DNA of 64,000 bases, from NCBI GenBank assembly GCA_006386115.1, contig VFIW01000015.1, positions 675,001 through 739,000 on the forward strand, in the 5' to 3' direction. The position numbers were made by a program, and so were the translations under genes. Positions 8,280-19,086 of this stretch are shown here, one piece after another. The notes beneath the pieces were generated by a model. The model made no database searches and was not told the origin of the DNA. It worked only from the letters and a program-made list of their open reading frames with translations. Numbering within the stretch: the first letter of the stretch is position 1; the number at the start of each line of letters is the position of its first letter. The DNA is from Globisporangium splendens (lineage: Eukaryota > Oomycota > Peronosporomycetes > Pythiales > Pythiaceae).

Positions 8280-9962
8280 TTACTCCTTGCAGCCGCCTGT
8301 GATCTTGAGGCACGCGGTGCTCTCGTAGATGGCGAAGATGTTGACCATGATGGACCACACGAGCGCGAACATGCAGTAGAAGATGGTGAGTCCGCCCATG
8401 AGCGCGGAGCTGCCGCCCGTGCGCTTGAGCGCCTGCGTCTGCTCCTTCTGCGCTGGCAGCAGCGGCAGCAGCGACAGCGACAGCAGCTTGAGCGCGTACA
8501 TGATGAGTAGCGTGTACGTCACGTGCGAGTGCACGTGGTCCGTGTCGCTGATGATGTCGTTGTTGTACACGTCGAAAGACGCGTCCAGGTTCTTGGTGAT
8601 CGTGAGCGCGAACGGCGAGCTCAGGTTCATGACCGTCGTGAAGAGCCCGTAGCATGCACCCTCGTTGCCCTCGCCCGCCAGCTCCACGACCACGTATGTC
8701 GACACGATGAAGCTCACGCTCGTAGGCACGTTTTCCACAATCGGCACGCCGAGCCAGAACCACTGGTTACGCACGACGTCCCACGTCACCAACATCGTAC
8801 ACACCATGTCCATCGCGATGACGGCCACCATCGTGATCGCGATCATCGTGCGCCAGTTCCAGTGCAAGCCCGACTTGCCCGTCCAGATGAGTGTGACCAC
8901 CATCACGAGGTTGCCAAAGATACCGCTCAGGCTCAAGTTAAAGTTGGTGGCTTCCACCCAGTAGCTCGTGATCGGGTCGTACGACACGTAGCTGACGCTC
9001 GCGAGCACGCCGGAGAAGAAACTGTACGCGATGACCTGGTAGAACGCGCGCGTCTTCATGGCTTCCCACAGCGTGAAGATGTATTGCTTGAAGTTGGTGT
9101 CGTAGTACTTGGGCTCGGCGATGAAGAACCACGTCATGGGGATTACTGGGATGCAGAAGATCGCCAGGATCAGCATCGCGTTCGGGAAGCTGATGCCAAA
9201 GTCAAAGTCGCCACCGTACGCGGGCTTGTTGAGCCCGATACCCAGGATAATTTGCGCAAAGATCGAGAAGAACGTGCGCACGGTGTAGATCGCGGTCTGT
9301 GTACGACCGCGAATCTCGATCGGCTCGCGCTGCGCGTACTCGACGACGACGGCGTCGGCTGCGACGTCCGAGATCACGTACCCAAGCGATGCGAGCGTCA
9401 TGAGGACGATGTACTTGCCACCAACGCTGCGTGCGCTCGTGTTCATGCGGTCGTAGACTCCGGCGGCTTCGTAGTCGTCTGGTTTCACCTTCCGGTCGCT
9501 TGCTTCACCAAAGTACGGGGCACCCAATGGGGTACACGCCATCACGAACAGGCAGATCGCACACATCGTCCAGCCAAACATCATGTACGGACGACGACGG
9601 TAGCCGAAGATTGGAAAGTTGTCCGAGATCATGCCGACAAACACTTTGAGCGACCACGGGATCGAGAGCAGCGCACGAGCCGACGTCGTGCTCTGACCTT
9701 CCAGGTTGAGGTAGTAGGTCAAGAACGGCGTGACCGTGGCTGGGAGCGTGCCGTAGACCAACCCGACGGCAGCGTACTGCGCGAGGAGCCCGAGCGACTC
9801 CTTTGAGAGCAAGTGCGGCGCGCCGCCTTCACGCAACGCGCCATTTTCGAGCACATGCGGGGACTTGACGCCGGTGTATCCACCGTCTTCCGGGTTGACC
9901 TTGTCCGCGTTGGAGCTCGTGTACGAAATGCGCTCGATGAGGTTGACTTTCGCAGCCGACAT
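8280..9962 (-). CDS. BT1/FBT-family membrane transporter, copy 1
   Basis: 560 residues from the ATG at 9962. That start was chosen because the region further upstream in frame is low-complexity and not transporter-like. A polar N tail ends in ALREGGAPHLLSKESLGLLAQYAA, followed by about twelve hydrophobic helices. Family hallmarks shared with the other copies here are GLVYGTLP, TPFLTYYLN, ARALLSIPWSLK, GYRRRPYM, DVAADAVVVEYAQREP, RGRTQTAIY and FFSGV. BT1/FBT proteins belong to the major facilitator superfamily and in other protists carry folate, biopterin or S-adenosylmethionine. Oomycetes have expanded sets whose substrates are mostly unknown. The C terminus ends CLKITGGCKE, a tail almost shared with copy 4. 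No introns. Confidence 0.85.
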   Translation of the reverse strand: MSAAKVNLIERISYTSSNADKVNPEDGGYTGVKSPHVLENGALREGGAPHLLSKESLGLLAQYAAVGLVYGTLPATVTPFLTYYLNLEGQSTTSARALLSIPWSLKVFVGMISDNFPIFGYRRRPYMMFGWTMCAICLFVMACTPLGAPYFGEASDRKVKPDDYEAAGVYDRMNTSARSVGGKYIVLMTLASLGYVISDVAADAVVVEYAQREPIEIRGRTQTAIYTVRTFFSIFAQIILGIGLNKPAYGGDFDFGISFPNAMLILAIFCIPVIPMTWFFIAEPKYYDTNFKQYIFTLWEAMKTRAFYQVIAYSFFSGVLASVSYVSYDPITSYWVEATNFNLSLSGIFGNLVMVVTLIWTGKSGLHWNWRTMIAITMVAVIAMDMVCTMLVTWDVVRNQWFWLGVPIVENVPTSVSFIVSTYVVVELAGEGNEGACYGLFTTVMNLSSPFALTITKNLDASFDVYNNDIISDTDHVHSHVTYTLLIMYALKLLSLSLLPLLPAQKEQTQALKRTGGSSALMGGLTIFYCMFALVWSIMVNIFAIYESTACLKITGGCKE

Positions 9963-11589
9963 CTCGAGATAGTCCTCCTTGTTGTTGTTGTGTTGTTTCT
10001 TGGTGAGTCTTGGTTTGATTGGTTGCTTGGAAGGAAAGTTGGAGAATGAGAGAAAGCAAAGGCAGTCTGCAGCCCCAGTCCAGTCCACTGGTTCGCTGTG
10101 AGGCAGGCACACATGCAAGCGCATCAAGGTATCAGCATCAAGGCATGCCCAGCTCAAGCGGTAAACAGAAGGTACTGTAAGATGATCAAGAAACAAACAA
10201 AAAAAGAACCGCCAGATAAGCCAGACGTGGTGCAAACGCGCGATCATTACCGCAGCGTCGCGTCTTTGTCGCTCGTTCGATCATGGCTTTCATCCATCAC
10301 AGGTGCGTGCAATTGTGGGAGCTTGGTCGCCTGTCCTTGCTGATACGGTACGTCCAGTGCTGAGCCTGGTCTGCTGCTCTGTTGGGTGATCAAACTTCGT
10401 CGACGGCGATGCGCAAAAAGCTACGTGCGCTGCCGCTTTTCGTGGCGGATCTGATTCCATGGTTTTGTGGATACACCGGGTGAAGATAGATAGAGAGACT
10501 GTATGTGGGGAAACTAAGGTGAAAGCCGCGGAATGCTGGTTGCAATGAAGTGTGTATGAGGATATGGAACAGCACCCCTATGAAGACTCGGTTGCACGTT
10601 CGAACGCGCGTGACACGCGTGCACATGCGGAAGAGCTCCATCATTGCTTGGGGGTTGATGCTGCGATGAGACGATGGCAACAAACCTCTCACTCGACAAA
10701 ATGTTGGAAATTATACTGTGATCAAAGCCCATCGTGTGTGCTCTCACACCCTGTTAAAGTGCGACAATTCTTTGATTTTACACTCAGCGAAAGGTTGCAC
10801 TTTCTCATTCGGTGAAGCCGCCATGTCTATGCCCAAGTTCCAACACGCCAAAGAGCTCTGATCACAGTTCATGCTTTTATTGCCTTGTCAACCATCGCGC
10901 CTTCATGAGGTCGACGCGGATATGGACATTGAAAGCTGCATGCACTGTTGCTTGTGTTGCTGTCGATTGCGGCAAAACTTGCTCACGTCGAGTCGGAGAA
11001 CGAGAAGAGTGGCAAATTAGATCCATCTTCACTTGTCAGGAATGACGCCTCGAAATGAGTCGAAAGGCAAAAAGATGAAACATGCGCGCGTGAACAATAG
11101 CCACAGGGTGTCGAAGAGGAGAAGAGAGTCGTGGGAGGAGAGAATCGTTCATCAGGACCTCGCCAACGACCATGCATTGTTTGCCCCCTGCACCTCTGTG
11201 CACCTAGAACACCCAGAATGTGGACGAACACTATCTTAAATAAGTACACTGAGTATCGTTGCCAGATTCCAGTATCGAACAAGGTACTGGATGAAGTGAA
11301 CAGGCAGTGCCACCATTATCTGCATCACCCGACACACTGTGCGCCTCATGTAGAGTTTCAAGGCAGCGCTAGACACCTTGAATACCCAGAAAGCAGTAGA
11401 TGCCTCTGCTGTGTCAGTATCTGCTCTGAGATTCGCACTCTCTCTGCCCAGCGAAAGCCAGCATGCATCAGGTTCACTCCAGTTGTTTGCACTTGAGCCC
11501 TTCTTTGAATGTGTTCCTGTTCTCGCATGATCCAGCTCTACGGTATGGCCACGCGCGTGGAGAAGGCGTTGCAGGACAAAAGAGTCTGG
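9963..11589. other. Intergenic, about 1.6 kb
   Basis: No coding region with recognisable content. The first few hundred bases on minus are the 5' flank of BT1 copy 1, with a short in-frame extension that I treat as non-coding. The remainder holds only short ORFs with no domain signal. Confidence 0.4.
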
Positions 11590-11870
11590 GCATCGACACG
11601 AACATGTTCTTCGGCAATTTGGGCTCCAAAGTGGACAAGAAGCTGCTCTACGACACGTTCTCGGCGTACAGCGGCATCATTGAGACCCGAGGATCATGCG
11701 CGACGCTGAGACGAAGGTGTCGCGCGGCTTCGGATTCATCAGCTCCGACTTGTTCGAGGCTTCGAACCTCCTGTGCAATCGACAGGTCATCGTGCTGTTT
11801 GCGTACAAGAAGCAGCGAGCGCCACGGCTCCGAGACCGAGTGGCTGCTGACGCAGAGCAACCCGAAAAGT
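11590..11870 (+). pseudogene. Relic of splicing factor SF3B4 (first RRM to start of second)
   Basis: Two frames must be combined to read it. One frame gives FFGNLGSKVDKKLLYDTFSA then a GIIETR stretch. A shifted frame gives MRDAETKVSRGFGFIS then FEASNLLCNRQVIVLFAYKK. The first frame then returns with ERHGSETEWLLTQSNP. This matches the order in SF3B4/Hsh49 (GNLD..VDEKLLYDTFSAFG, IMRDPDTG, YLCNRPI..AYKKD, GERHGSxAERLLAxQNP). Two frameshifts and a loss of about ten codons after the RNP1 motif show that it is dead. It has no introns in the matched part, which would fit a retrocopy but does not prove it. Confidence 0.7.
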
Positions 11871-11938
11871 TCTACCGTGTGGGCTACAAAGTATACTATT
11901 TGACGCTTGGATAATCCATTATTCCGACTCGGTGCCCC

Positions 11939-13017
11939 TCATGCTGTTGCGCCGCTCCTTTTTTGCAAATGGCTGGCGTCGTCGTCCCATATCAACCACA
12001 TGGAAAATTGCCGGAGTTTAATAAGCGAACTGAGGTTGGCATTTCGGTAAATCACTTGATCTTGACGCCTACACATGCAGTAGAGCGGAATGTTCAACTC
12101 GCAGTGCACAGGCATCGACCGGACCACTTGCCACCCAATTTCACGCACCGTGGCCATACTTGCACCCAGCGCGCTCTGAACAGAGCGGTATCTCTCGATC
12201 ATCTCACGGATAACGCCCGCGGCTCCGCGACCGTCACGCAACGGACGCATTTCGCCGATCTTTCTGTGCTTTAACGATGGTCCGTCTTCGGTGAGTGGGA
12301 TCCGATCGACGCCACCGAGCTTTTCCCAACCGGAACTTGCGTCTGTCACGAAAGGAATTGCGTTAAAAGGTTCCACCAGCGTCAACGAGTGAATGCGCTC
12401 GCAATCGGGCCATAGGAAAATCCATTTGAGGTTTAAATCAGTGAGTAGGAGCAACGCCGGCTGACCAAGAGCCTTCAGATCAGATCAGCGATGGCTTGTG
12501 ATCGTCCTGTGGAGAATCTTTTCACCAAGTCTTTGTTCACTTCAATCGCCATGCGTAGTTCAGGGAAGTCAGATAAATACTCTTCAGGCTTGAGCGTTTC
12601 GTATCTCTCAGAATCAGCATGTTTGGCTTGCCACAGAAACCGAAAGGGAGTCGCACGCCGCCAACTGTGGCAAGACTATTCTTGTGTCCCAGTGATACCA
12701 GAGCAAGGTTGCGTTCCTTGAGAGTATCCTTCAGATGCTCTTCAAGAGTCTCGGTATGCATCTGCTTGCTGATCTTCGCTGTCGGTAAACTTGCTCTTCA
12801 GAGTGTCTCGCAAATGAACGACCAGTGCACCGTCTTCCAGCATCACACAATCCGGTGATGCCACTTGCATCCACGAGAAGGAACCACACCATTCGCACCA
12901 CCTTGAGATCAAATCCAGCACTGGCACTTGAAGAAGGAAAATGTCGACCACGAGGACAAAGTCTCTCGATTCAAGTCTTGCCTCAATCTGATCAAACAGA
13001 AGTCTGAATAAGACCAT
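11939..13017 (-). pseudogene. Decayed Crinkler-type C-terminal (nuclease-like) domain
   Basis: Reading minus from 13017 down, coding-like segments fall in different frames. They are: a first part with LEDGALVVHLRDTLKSKF; then LKDTLKERNLALVSLG and RLPFGFCGKPNMLILRDT; then LSDFPELRMAIEVNKDL with SQAIADL; then PALLLLTDLNLKWIFLW, GWEKLGGVDRIPL and GWQVVRSMPVH. The layout of an IEVN strand followed by SQAIADL and a LLLLTDLN strand resembles the PD-(D/E)xK-like C-terminal domains of oomycete Crinkler proteins. At least three frame changes and an in-frame stop near 12480 mean it is not intact. No LxLFLAK N-terminal module is visible. The family assignment is from recall and moderate. Confidence 0.5.
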
Positions 13018-13211
13018 ATTTTGTCAAGATGGGTTTTATTGTATAAACCCTTCAAAGTGATTCCAGCAAAAGCGCGGGTTTTACATGCTGAAAAATACAG
13101 CTTTGCAAAGAATACCGGTTTAGAATAGTCAAATCGGTATTGTCATGGTACTGCCACTGTTTGCACCTAAGCATTTTGGTCAGCAACCACAGCACGCAAC
13201 GAATCGGCAGC

Positions 13212-14630
13212 ATGGAGGAGTACTTTACGCAGAAGTGCGTCACGGCGGACGCGAGTGCGCCGCAGAGCAGCAGCGACGGGAGCATCTCGACGTGGACGAC
13301 GAGCCGCCGCTGCGAATTCGTGGTGGTGCAGGAGAACCAGCAGGCGCATGGCGCCTCGCGCGCCGTGCTCGCGGCCATCGCCAACATGGTGCATTTGCAT
13401 TGCTGGCATAAAATAGAATGGATGGAGTCAATGGACCTGCTCACATTTTGTGCTATGTGTAGACGCTTCAATCGAAGAGAACAAGCGACGTGCTGCTGAT
13501 CACTCTGGTGCGAAACGCATGCCATGTAGGAATGGACCAATGTAATGCTGGAGCTAATGACTCTCGTCTGCTGTAGGAATCGATGGCGCTTGCGAGCACG
13601 ATCAATGCGTCGCCGAAGCTCGCGCATGTGGACTTATCTGGTGATGTATCGCTGTTTGAAGATCAATTGGCAGAGCTGAATGACGACAGCAGCAACAAAT
13701 CCAGTGCGCTGTTGGCGAAAATGCAGCAGCGAATCGATGATACTCTCTCGAAGATCGCTACCAAGCGACAAGACGCATCTGGGACATCTGCGCGTCCCGT
13801 TGCCGTGGTTCTGGACTCGTTGAACGTGCTCTTGCAGCAGAATACGCTACAGACAGTGCTGCTTTGGCTTCGGCGCCTTCGCCAGCAGCCTCTCATTGGC
13901 TCGCTGATCGTGCGGTACAACGCTGGAGGTGGGGAACCCGCAGCAACGCGCCATGTGTTGGGCTCCGAGTCCACCGTCGTTGCGCTCGTCGAGACGCCGT
14001 CTTCGCTGCTCGCATACCCGATCCTCGCGAAGGAGCGAAGACGCGAGATTCCCAAGGACATGCACGGCCACGTCTTGCTCCTGCGGCAGAAAAAGGTGAG
14101 CGTGTGTACTATTTTCGCTTGATTCCAGAGAATAAGCTATGCATGGCTAATCGGTGTGTGGATTGTGGTTCCATGTGTGCGCCGCTTGTATGTAGAATGG
14201 GCGAAGCAGTGAAAGTGTCGACTATTTCCAGATCGCAGGGCACCAGATGCAGTTCTTCCCTGCTGGGCAGCACAGCACAGACGCTAAGCAGTCTGAATCA
14301 AAGGCGCCTGCTTCAAGTGATACCCATCGATCCTCAGGCAACATTGAAAAGCATGAGGCATCTCACGCCACCATTAATGCTTCTTCCCAGAGCCACCAAC
14401 AAGCAGCATTGCCCGTTCGCCAGGAGGACGTGAGTTTCAATCTGTCGATCTCGGTGGAAGAACAACTCGCGAAGCGGAACGTCCAGCTGCCGTACATGCA
14501 CCAGGTCCAGCAGCCAGCGACTGGGTCCAGCACCGCGACTAATAGCAACAGCAGCAACAACTTGTTTTTTATCGACGAAGACGATCCGGACTGGGACGAT
14601 GACGACCTCGACGACGACCTCGATATCTAA
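13212..14630 (+). CDS. ELP5: Elongator complex subunit 5 (ELP5), three exons
   Basis: Proposed exons are 13212-13388, 13577-14095 and 14232-14630, all joining in frame (introns 188 and 136 bp). The first donor (GTGCAT) is weak, the second (GTGAGC) is good. The RecA-like Elp4/5/6 fold is suggested by PVAVVLDSLNVLLQ (a Walker-B-like strand without ATPase residues) and LIGSLIVRYNAGG. The strongest evidence is the C terminus: FNLSISVEEQLAKRNVQLPY, then an FFIDEDDPDWDDDD stretch ending in DLDI. This is the typical ELP5 tail, a conserved FNL..LPY strand followed by an acidic DPDDDLDI end. ELP5 links ELP4 and ELP6 in Elongator, which modifies wobble uridines in tRNA. Length is about 364 residues, near the family norm. 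It is intact although the flanking loci are pseudogenes. Confidence 0.7.
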
Positions 14631-14919
14631 ATGCCCGCTGAGTCGAAATAGAAGCACACAAAAGTGCGCCGCTTTATCCCCCAATCCTGCTTCCTTATTC
14701 ATGAGCTATTTTCTGACACGCAGCAAATTTAGCGGCCAGCCCGTTTTCAATTCTCCTCCGTGGTGTGCCTTCATTGTCTATCGCATGGTCACCCGCATGG
14801 CTGCTGTCTTCTGTCTCTGTGTCTAACCTCTCGATTCACCCATAGACAGCGGCGCGTATGCCGAGGAAGATGCGTCCTACCAGGGCGACCAATCTGGCAA
14901 TGAATATGAGAGCGAGGAC

Positions 14920-16046
14920 ATGTCTCAACAGCAATACCAGCAGCCGTCATACCCGTCTTCCTGCAAAGCTGTCCGCTTCGCGGGTTTGCCGTCGTCCCCA
15001 CCCGAGGTCTGCGACTACATTTATGGCGTCCAGCAGCTGAATCCTCGTGCTGCGGCCGCCGCAGCAGCATCGACAACGTCGCCACGGTCTCCACTGCTGA
15101 AAAAGTTTGCGCCAGTGCAGGACCGGCGCATAAACACGATCCTCCTCGAAGCGCTGCAGCTCACCGAGTCCACGAGAGAGGAGCTCGTGGTCGTCGACAA
15201 GTCGATCAAGCGGTTCTGAGACGCGATCCACGGGTTTGCAATCCTCGTCGACAAACAGGTCAACATCATCGGCGCCGAGAGCCTCGAAGAGCGCGGCCGC
15301 GTGAAAGCCGATATCCAGGATCTCTGTGAAAACCTACGCGCATCGAATACGCTGCTCGAGAGCACGACGGCACGTATGGAAAAGTACCTACTCGCGGGCA
15401 AGAACCAGATCCACGCACACAAGCGCCGATTCGTGGGCAAAGCCGCTGCGGATTTGGTGAATGCCACCACCAGCAACTCCATGGAGATGTCGTGTGCGTC
15501 GCATCAATGCAGCGCGAACGAATCGAACAGCCGTCATTGGAATAGCCAGCACCATTATCAACCTCAGCCTTCGTCTTCGCACCAAAAGACCTCGATTTCG
15601 CCCGCGCGTCCCAGCGCCTCAAACCGCTTGCTCTACGGACTCCAACTAGGTGCTCCAGTCCCCTCGACACCACCACCGTCACGAGGACATGCACCATCGC
15701 CTGACCGGATGCCTCCAACCTCGACGTCTCCTGTCTTGGCTCGCATGCATTCCCCGTCCAAAGTGCCGCTGGCATCGACCCTCGAGCACTCGCCTAACGG
15801 CGACTGCAGCGCGTATGTGCCTCCAGAGGTGTACTTATCTGCAGAGTTTTTCCATTCGGTGACTGATGCCGTGGGTATCAGCGAAAAGGAGTTTCTCGAT
15901 CCGAAAGACATGGTTCGCTTCATACAGGAGATGCTCATGTTCTCGGTCGCGAGAAGCAGTGTGCTGGCGTTTATGGGCAAAGCGCACCATCGCCAGTTGA
16001 TCCCAAAGTACGCAAACGAGTTGGTGCGACGCATCCTGCAGCCCAG
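14920..16046 (+). pseudogene. Unrecognised protein gene interrupted by one in-frame TGA
   Basis: One reading frame is open and protein-like from at least 14870 to 16046 except for a single TGA at 15217-15219 (context KSIKRF stop DAIHGFAILVD). Upstream is a Gln/Ser/Ala-rich region with an eight-Ala run. Around the stop lies a helical segment (TILLEALQLTESTREELVVVDK, EERGRVKADIQDLCENLR). Next comes a Ser/Pro-rich linker, then a second helical block (VGISEKEFLDPKDMVRFIQEMLMF, RQLIPKYANELVRRI). A GTATAC donor follows at 16047. Acceptors near 16124 give short, poorly fitting tails, so the 3' end is unresolved. I do not recognise the family. It may be a recent pseudogene or carry a base error. Confidence 0.5.
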
Positions 16047-16591
16047 GTATACTTTCGTGCTGCCTTGTCCTAGCGTAACAAGTCCTGTTACTGATGCTTG
16101 TCTTTCTCTTTGCTTATCTACCAGGCAATATCGATTACCTCACCCGCGATCGTGCCTCAGAATACCTTCTTTGACTACATGTGCACGGCACCCTTCCGCT
16201 TCAATCGCTTGCTGCTCGAGCTCCACGGAGCTCATGATGAAAGAAAGCGGCTTAGGCTAGGCAGGCTCGTATGCGATCTATACTAAATAGAACGCACTGA
16301 AGCGCTGAACCACGAATGCAGGAAGGACTGCGTGGCAGCGGATATTTAAATTGAAAATGCGCCGCAGCGAAATCGTGAGACCGCGGTTGAGTTGACAAAC
16401 TATTGAAATCGCTTCTGGACAATGAGTGATGGTCTCCAAATTTTGAATGAGACTCGGCATGTCCTTTCTTTGCAAGATGTAGCCATTTCGGATATTCAAG
16501 CAAACACAAGATACAGTCATTGCACCACGATTTATGAAAAAGAAATGATTCCAGACGCACATCTACAGCGACCCAGCCAAACAACCATGCT

Positions 16592-16835
16592 CTAGACAGC
16601 AGAGGTGACCTCGCTCGTTCGAGTGTTTTTCCCTGCTAATAAGGAAGTAGAGACTCGGACCATGAGCGGCCATTTCACGACGAGGTTAACGGCGGGCTCG
16701 TAAGCGATCTCCCACGGATCCTCCACAGTCTGGACGTCGAATCTGCTCAGCGTGACTGCAAGTCTCGTCTTCATCTCCATCGTCGCGAACTTTATGCCGA
16801 AGCGTTGACGTGTCCGCTCCAGAACGCGGCAAACC
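16592..16835 (-). pseudogene. Cytochrome P450 C-terminal relic
   Basis: On minus, the frame reads QRFGIKFATMEMKTRLAVTL, then SRFDVQTVEDPWEIAYEP and PLMVRVS, ending at 16592. This matches the last 70 or so residues of a P450: the helix after the heme cysteine (CxGxxFAxxEMK), then the beta region with PLxVRV. The heme-ligand position before FGIKFATME reads Arg instead of Cys, and the preceding FxxGxR motif has lost its glycines. Nothing of the upstream P450 body was found. It is therefore a fragment, possibly left by the expansion of the neighbouring BT1 copy. Confidence 0.65.
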
Positions 16836-16941
16836 TAAACGGCGACATCGGTGTCAGATATACCCAACGAATATTACTTGTAGAGCTCGAGCTTTGCCAC
16901 TTACACATGCAGAAACATATTCCTTTACACACGCGCTGTCC

Positions 16942-18594
16942 TCACCCTGTCTGCTGCAGCACACTCTGCAGATCCGTCGAGATGGACCAGAACAGCGCAA
17001 CGAGCAAGTAGGCGATCGTGAGTCCTCCCAGACACGAATTGGCGCCGTCATTCCGCTTGAGCGCCTGCGTCTCGGACTTTTGCCGCGGCAGCCAGGGCAG
17101 AAACGCGAGCGACGCCAGTTTCAACGCGTACGAGAGCCACATGGTGATGATGACGTCGCGCCGCACCTCGTACGTGTCGTTCAAAATGTCGTCGTTGTGC
17201 ACCTTGAATGGCGCATTGAGGCGCGTCGTGAGCGTGAGCGCCACGGGCGTGCTCAGGTTCGAGATCGTCGAGAGCGAGCCGTACATTGCAGCCTCGTTGC
17301 CCAGACCGGCGAGCTCGACGCCAATGTACGAGGACAGGATCATACTCACTCCCGTCGGGATGTTCTCGACGATGGGCAGTCCGAGCCAGAACCACTGGCT
17401 GCGCACGGTGTCCCACGTGACCATGTAGGTGCACAGAGCGTCGTAGACGACGATGGATAGCGTCGCGATGGTCTGAACCGTGTGCCAGTTCCAGTGCAGT
17501 CCGTACTTGCCCATGGCCGCTAGCGTTGCAACCATGGCGGTGCCGCTAAGCAGCCCACTGATGCTCAGATTGAAGCTCGTTGCGCGCACCCAGTACGACG
17601 CGATCGGGTCCTGCGCCACGTAGCTGATCCCCATGCACACACCCGAGAAGAACAGGTACGCGATGACTTGGTACACAGCCTTGCTCTGGATCGCGAGCCA
17701 CAGGTCTCTGAGGTACTCTGTGAAGTCTGGGGTCTGGACTTTGGTCTCCTGGACAAAGAACCACGTCATCGGGACGACGGGTACGCAGAACACGGCCAGG
17801 GTGAGCATCGTGGTTGAGGAGGAGATCCCAAAGTCGAAACCACCTCCGTAGGGCGGCGAGCTGAGTCCAAAGCCCGCGATCACCTGTGCGCCGATGCCAA
17901 AGAGGTACCGGACTGCGTATACTGCCGTCTGCGTTCTCCCTCGCGTCGCGAGTGGCTCTCGCTGCGCGTACTCGACGACGACGGCGTCGGATGCCACGTC
18001 CGCGAAGAGGTACCCGAACGTTGTGAGCATCATGAGCACGATGTACACGCCTCCTGAGTTCGGCGCTTGTCTATGCAGCGAGGCTTCTTGCTCGAGCGTG
18101 TAGTCCCCAGGCTTGACGTGACGCAGCTCGGGGTCTGGGAAGTACGGGTTCCCAATGGGGATGCACGCCATCGTGAGCAAACACAGTGCTGCTACGCTCC
18201 ACCCGAGCGCCATGTACGGACGACGGCGGTACCCTCCGACGGGCACGCAGTCGGACAGAACACCGATGAACGCCTTGAACGACCAGAGCACGAAGAGCAG
18301 CGCGCGCGCCGAGATAGTGGCCGTACCCTCCATGTTGAGGTAGTACGTGAGAAACGGCGTGACTGTGTTGGGCAGCGTGCCGTACACAAGCCCCACGGCA
18401 GCATACTGGGCGAGCAAACCCAGCGTCTTTGGCGAGAGCAACGGCTGCTCGACGCCGCCTCGCAATGCGCCCGTGACGTTCCTGCCGCTGTCGTCGCCGT
18501 GATGCGTCTTGGCGTTGAGCAGCGTCGCGGTCTCCATGGCGCTGCCAACTTCTTCGCCCTCGCGCCACTCGTCCTTCTCCGCTTGCAGCTGCAT
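16942..18594 (-). CDS. BT1/FBT-family membrane transporter, copy 2
   Basis: 550 residues, single exon, about twelve transmembrane helices. It shares with copies 1 and 4 the motifs GLLAQYAAVGLVYGTLPNTVTP, ARALLFVLWSFK, GYRRRPYM, DVASDAVVVEYAQREP, RGRTQTAVY and FFSGV. The start at 18594 is the first ATG after an upstream stop. A second Met at residue 20 is possible. The C terminus ends SVLQQTG and lacks the paired-cysteine CLxITGGCxE tail of copies 1 and 4. Substrate unknown; folate, pterin or S-adenosylmethionine are the precedents in the family. Confidence 0.85.
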   Translation of the reverse strand: MQLQAEKDEWREGEEVGSAMETATLLNAKTHHGDDSGRNVTGALRGGVEQPLLSPKTLGLLAQYAAVGLVYGTLPNTVTPFLTYYLNMEGTATISARALLFVLWSFKAFIGVLSDCVPVGGYRRRPYMALGWSVAALCLLTMACIPIGNPYFPDPELRHVKPGDYTLEQEASLHRQAPNSGGVYIVLMMLTTFGYLFADVASDAVVVEYAQREPLATRGRTQTAVYAVRYLFGIGAQVIAGFGLSSPPYGGGFDFGISSSTTMLTLAVFCVPVVPMTWFFVQETKVQTPDFTEYLRDLWLAIQSKAVYQVIAYLFFSGVCMGISYVAQDPIASYWVRATSFNLSISGLLSGTAMVATLAAMGKYGLHWNWHTVQTIATLSIVVYDALCTYMVTWDTVRSQWFWLGLPIVENIPTGVSMILSSYIGVELAGLGNEAAMYGSLSTISNLSTPVALTLTTRLNAPFKVHNDDILNDTYEVRRDVIITMWLSYALKLASLAFLPWLPRQKSETQALKRNDGANSCLGGLTIAYLLVALFWSISTDLQSVLQQTG

Positions 18595-19086
18595 GCTCTG
18601 CGCTTAATGAGCACAACGGAAGAGTGAGCGGATGAAGAGGCGTTGAAGCCTTTGGCTTTGGTTCGTAGCTCTTCGCGTTATGTTCTGCGTCATCACTGGT
18701 CCAGCGGAAGAAAAGATCGGCTTCAACCAGAAAGGACGACAGAAAACCACTATCAGATGCAGCGACAGCATTTATGTTACATTAAAAGGAATAGTACTTT
18801 ATATCATATTATCTCAACAAAGCAATTATTTGATGCCAAGAGAGTTGTGAGTGCTAGTGGACCTGAGATCAACCCAGCACTTCATTTGAGCCATGAAAGC
18901 GCCTGCTCCATACTGTTGCGCCAAGTACAATAATGGCGACATCAAAAGCCGAACAACAAAATCAAAGACGCTTCTGTGTATTCGCTGCACTTAGCAGTCT
19001 CAGCTGCACACACACGCCCAAAATCTCTCTAAATACGTAGTAGTAGTGTCAGCAAGTCTCTGGTCCAAACTTCAGTCACAGTCGAC
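18595..19086. other. Intergenic, about 490 bp
   Basis: 5' flank of BT1 copy 2 and 3' flank of the first B12D-like copy. No gene seen. Bases about 19054-19089 match the 3' flank of the third B12D-like copy (22466-22502), which marks a shared duplication or conversion tract. Confidence 0.45.

Noticed and set aside
8523..9806. 427-codon plus-strand ORF
   Set aside because: Antisense shadow of BT1 copy 1, rich in His/Arg/Val as expected from reverse reading of hydrophobic codons.
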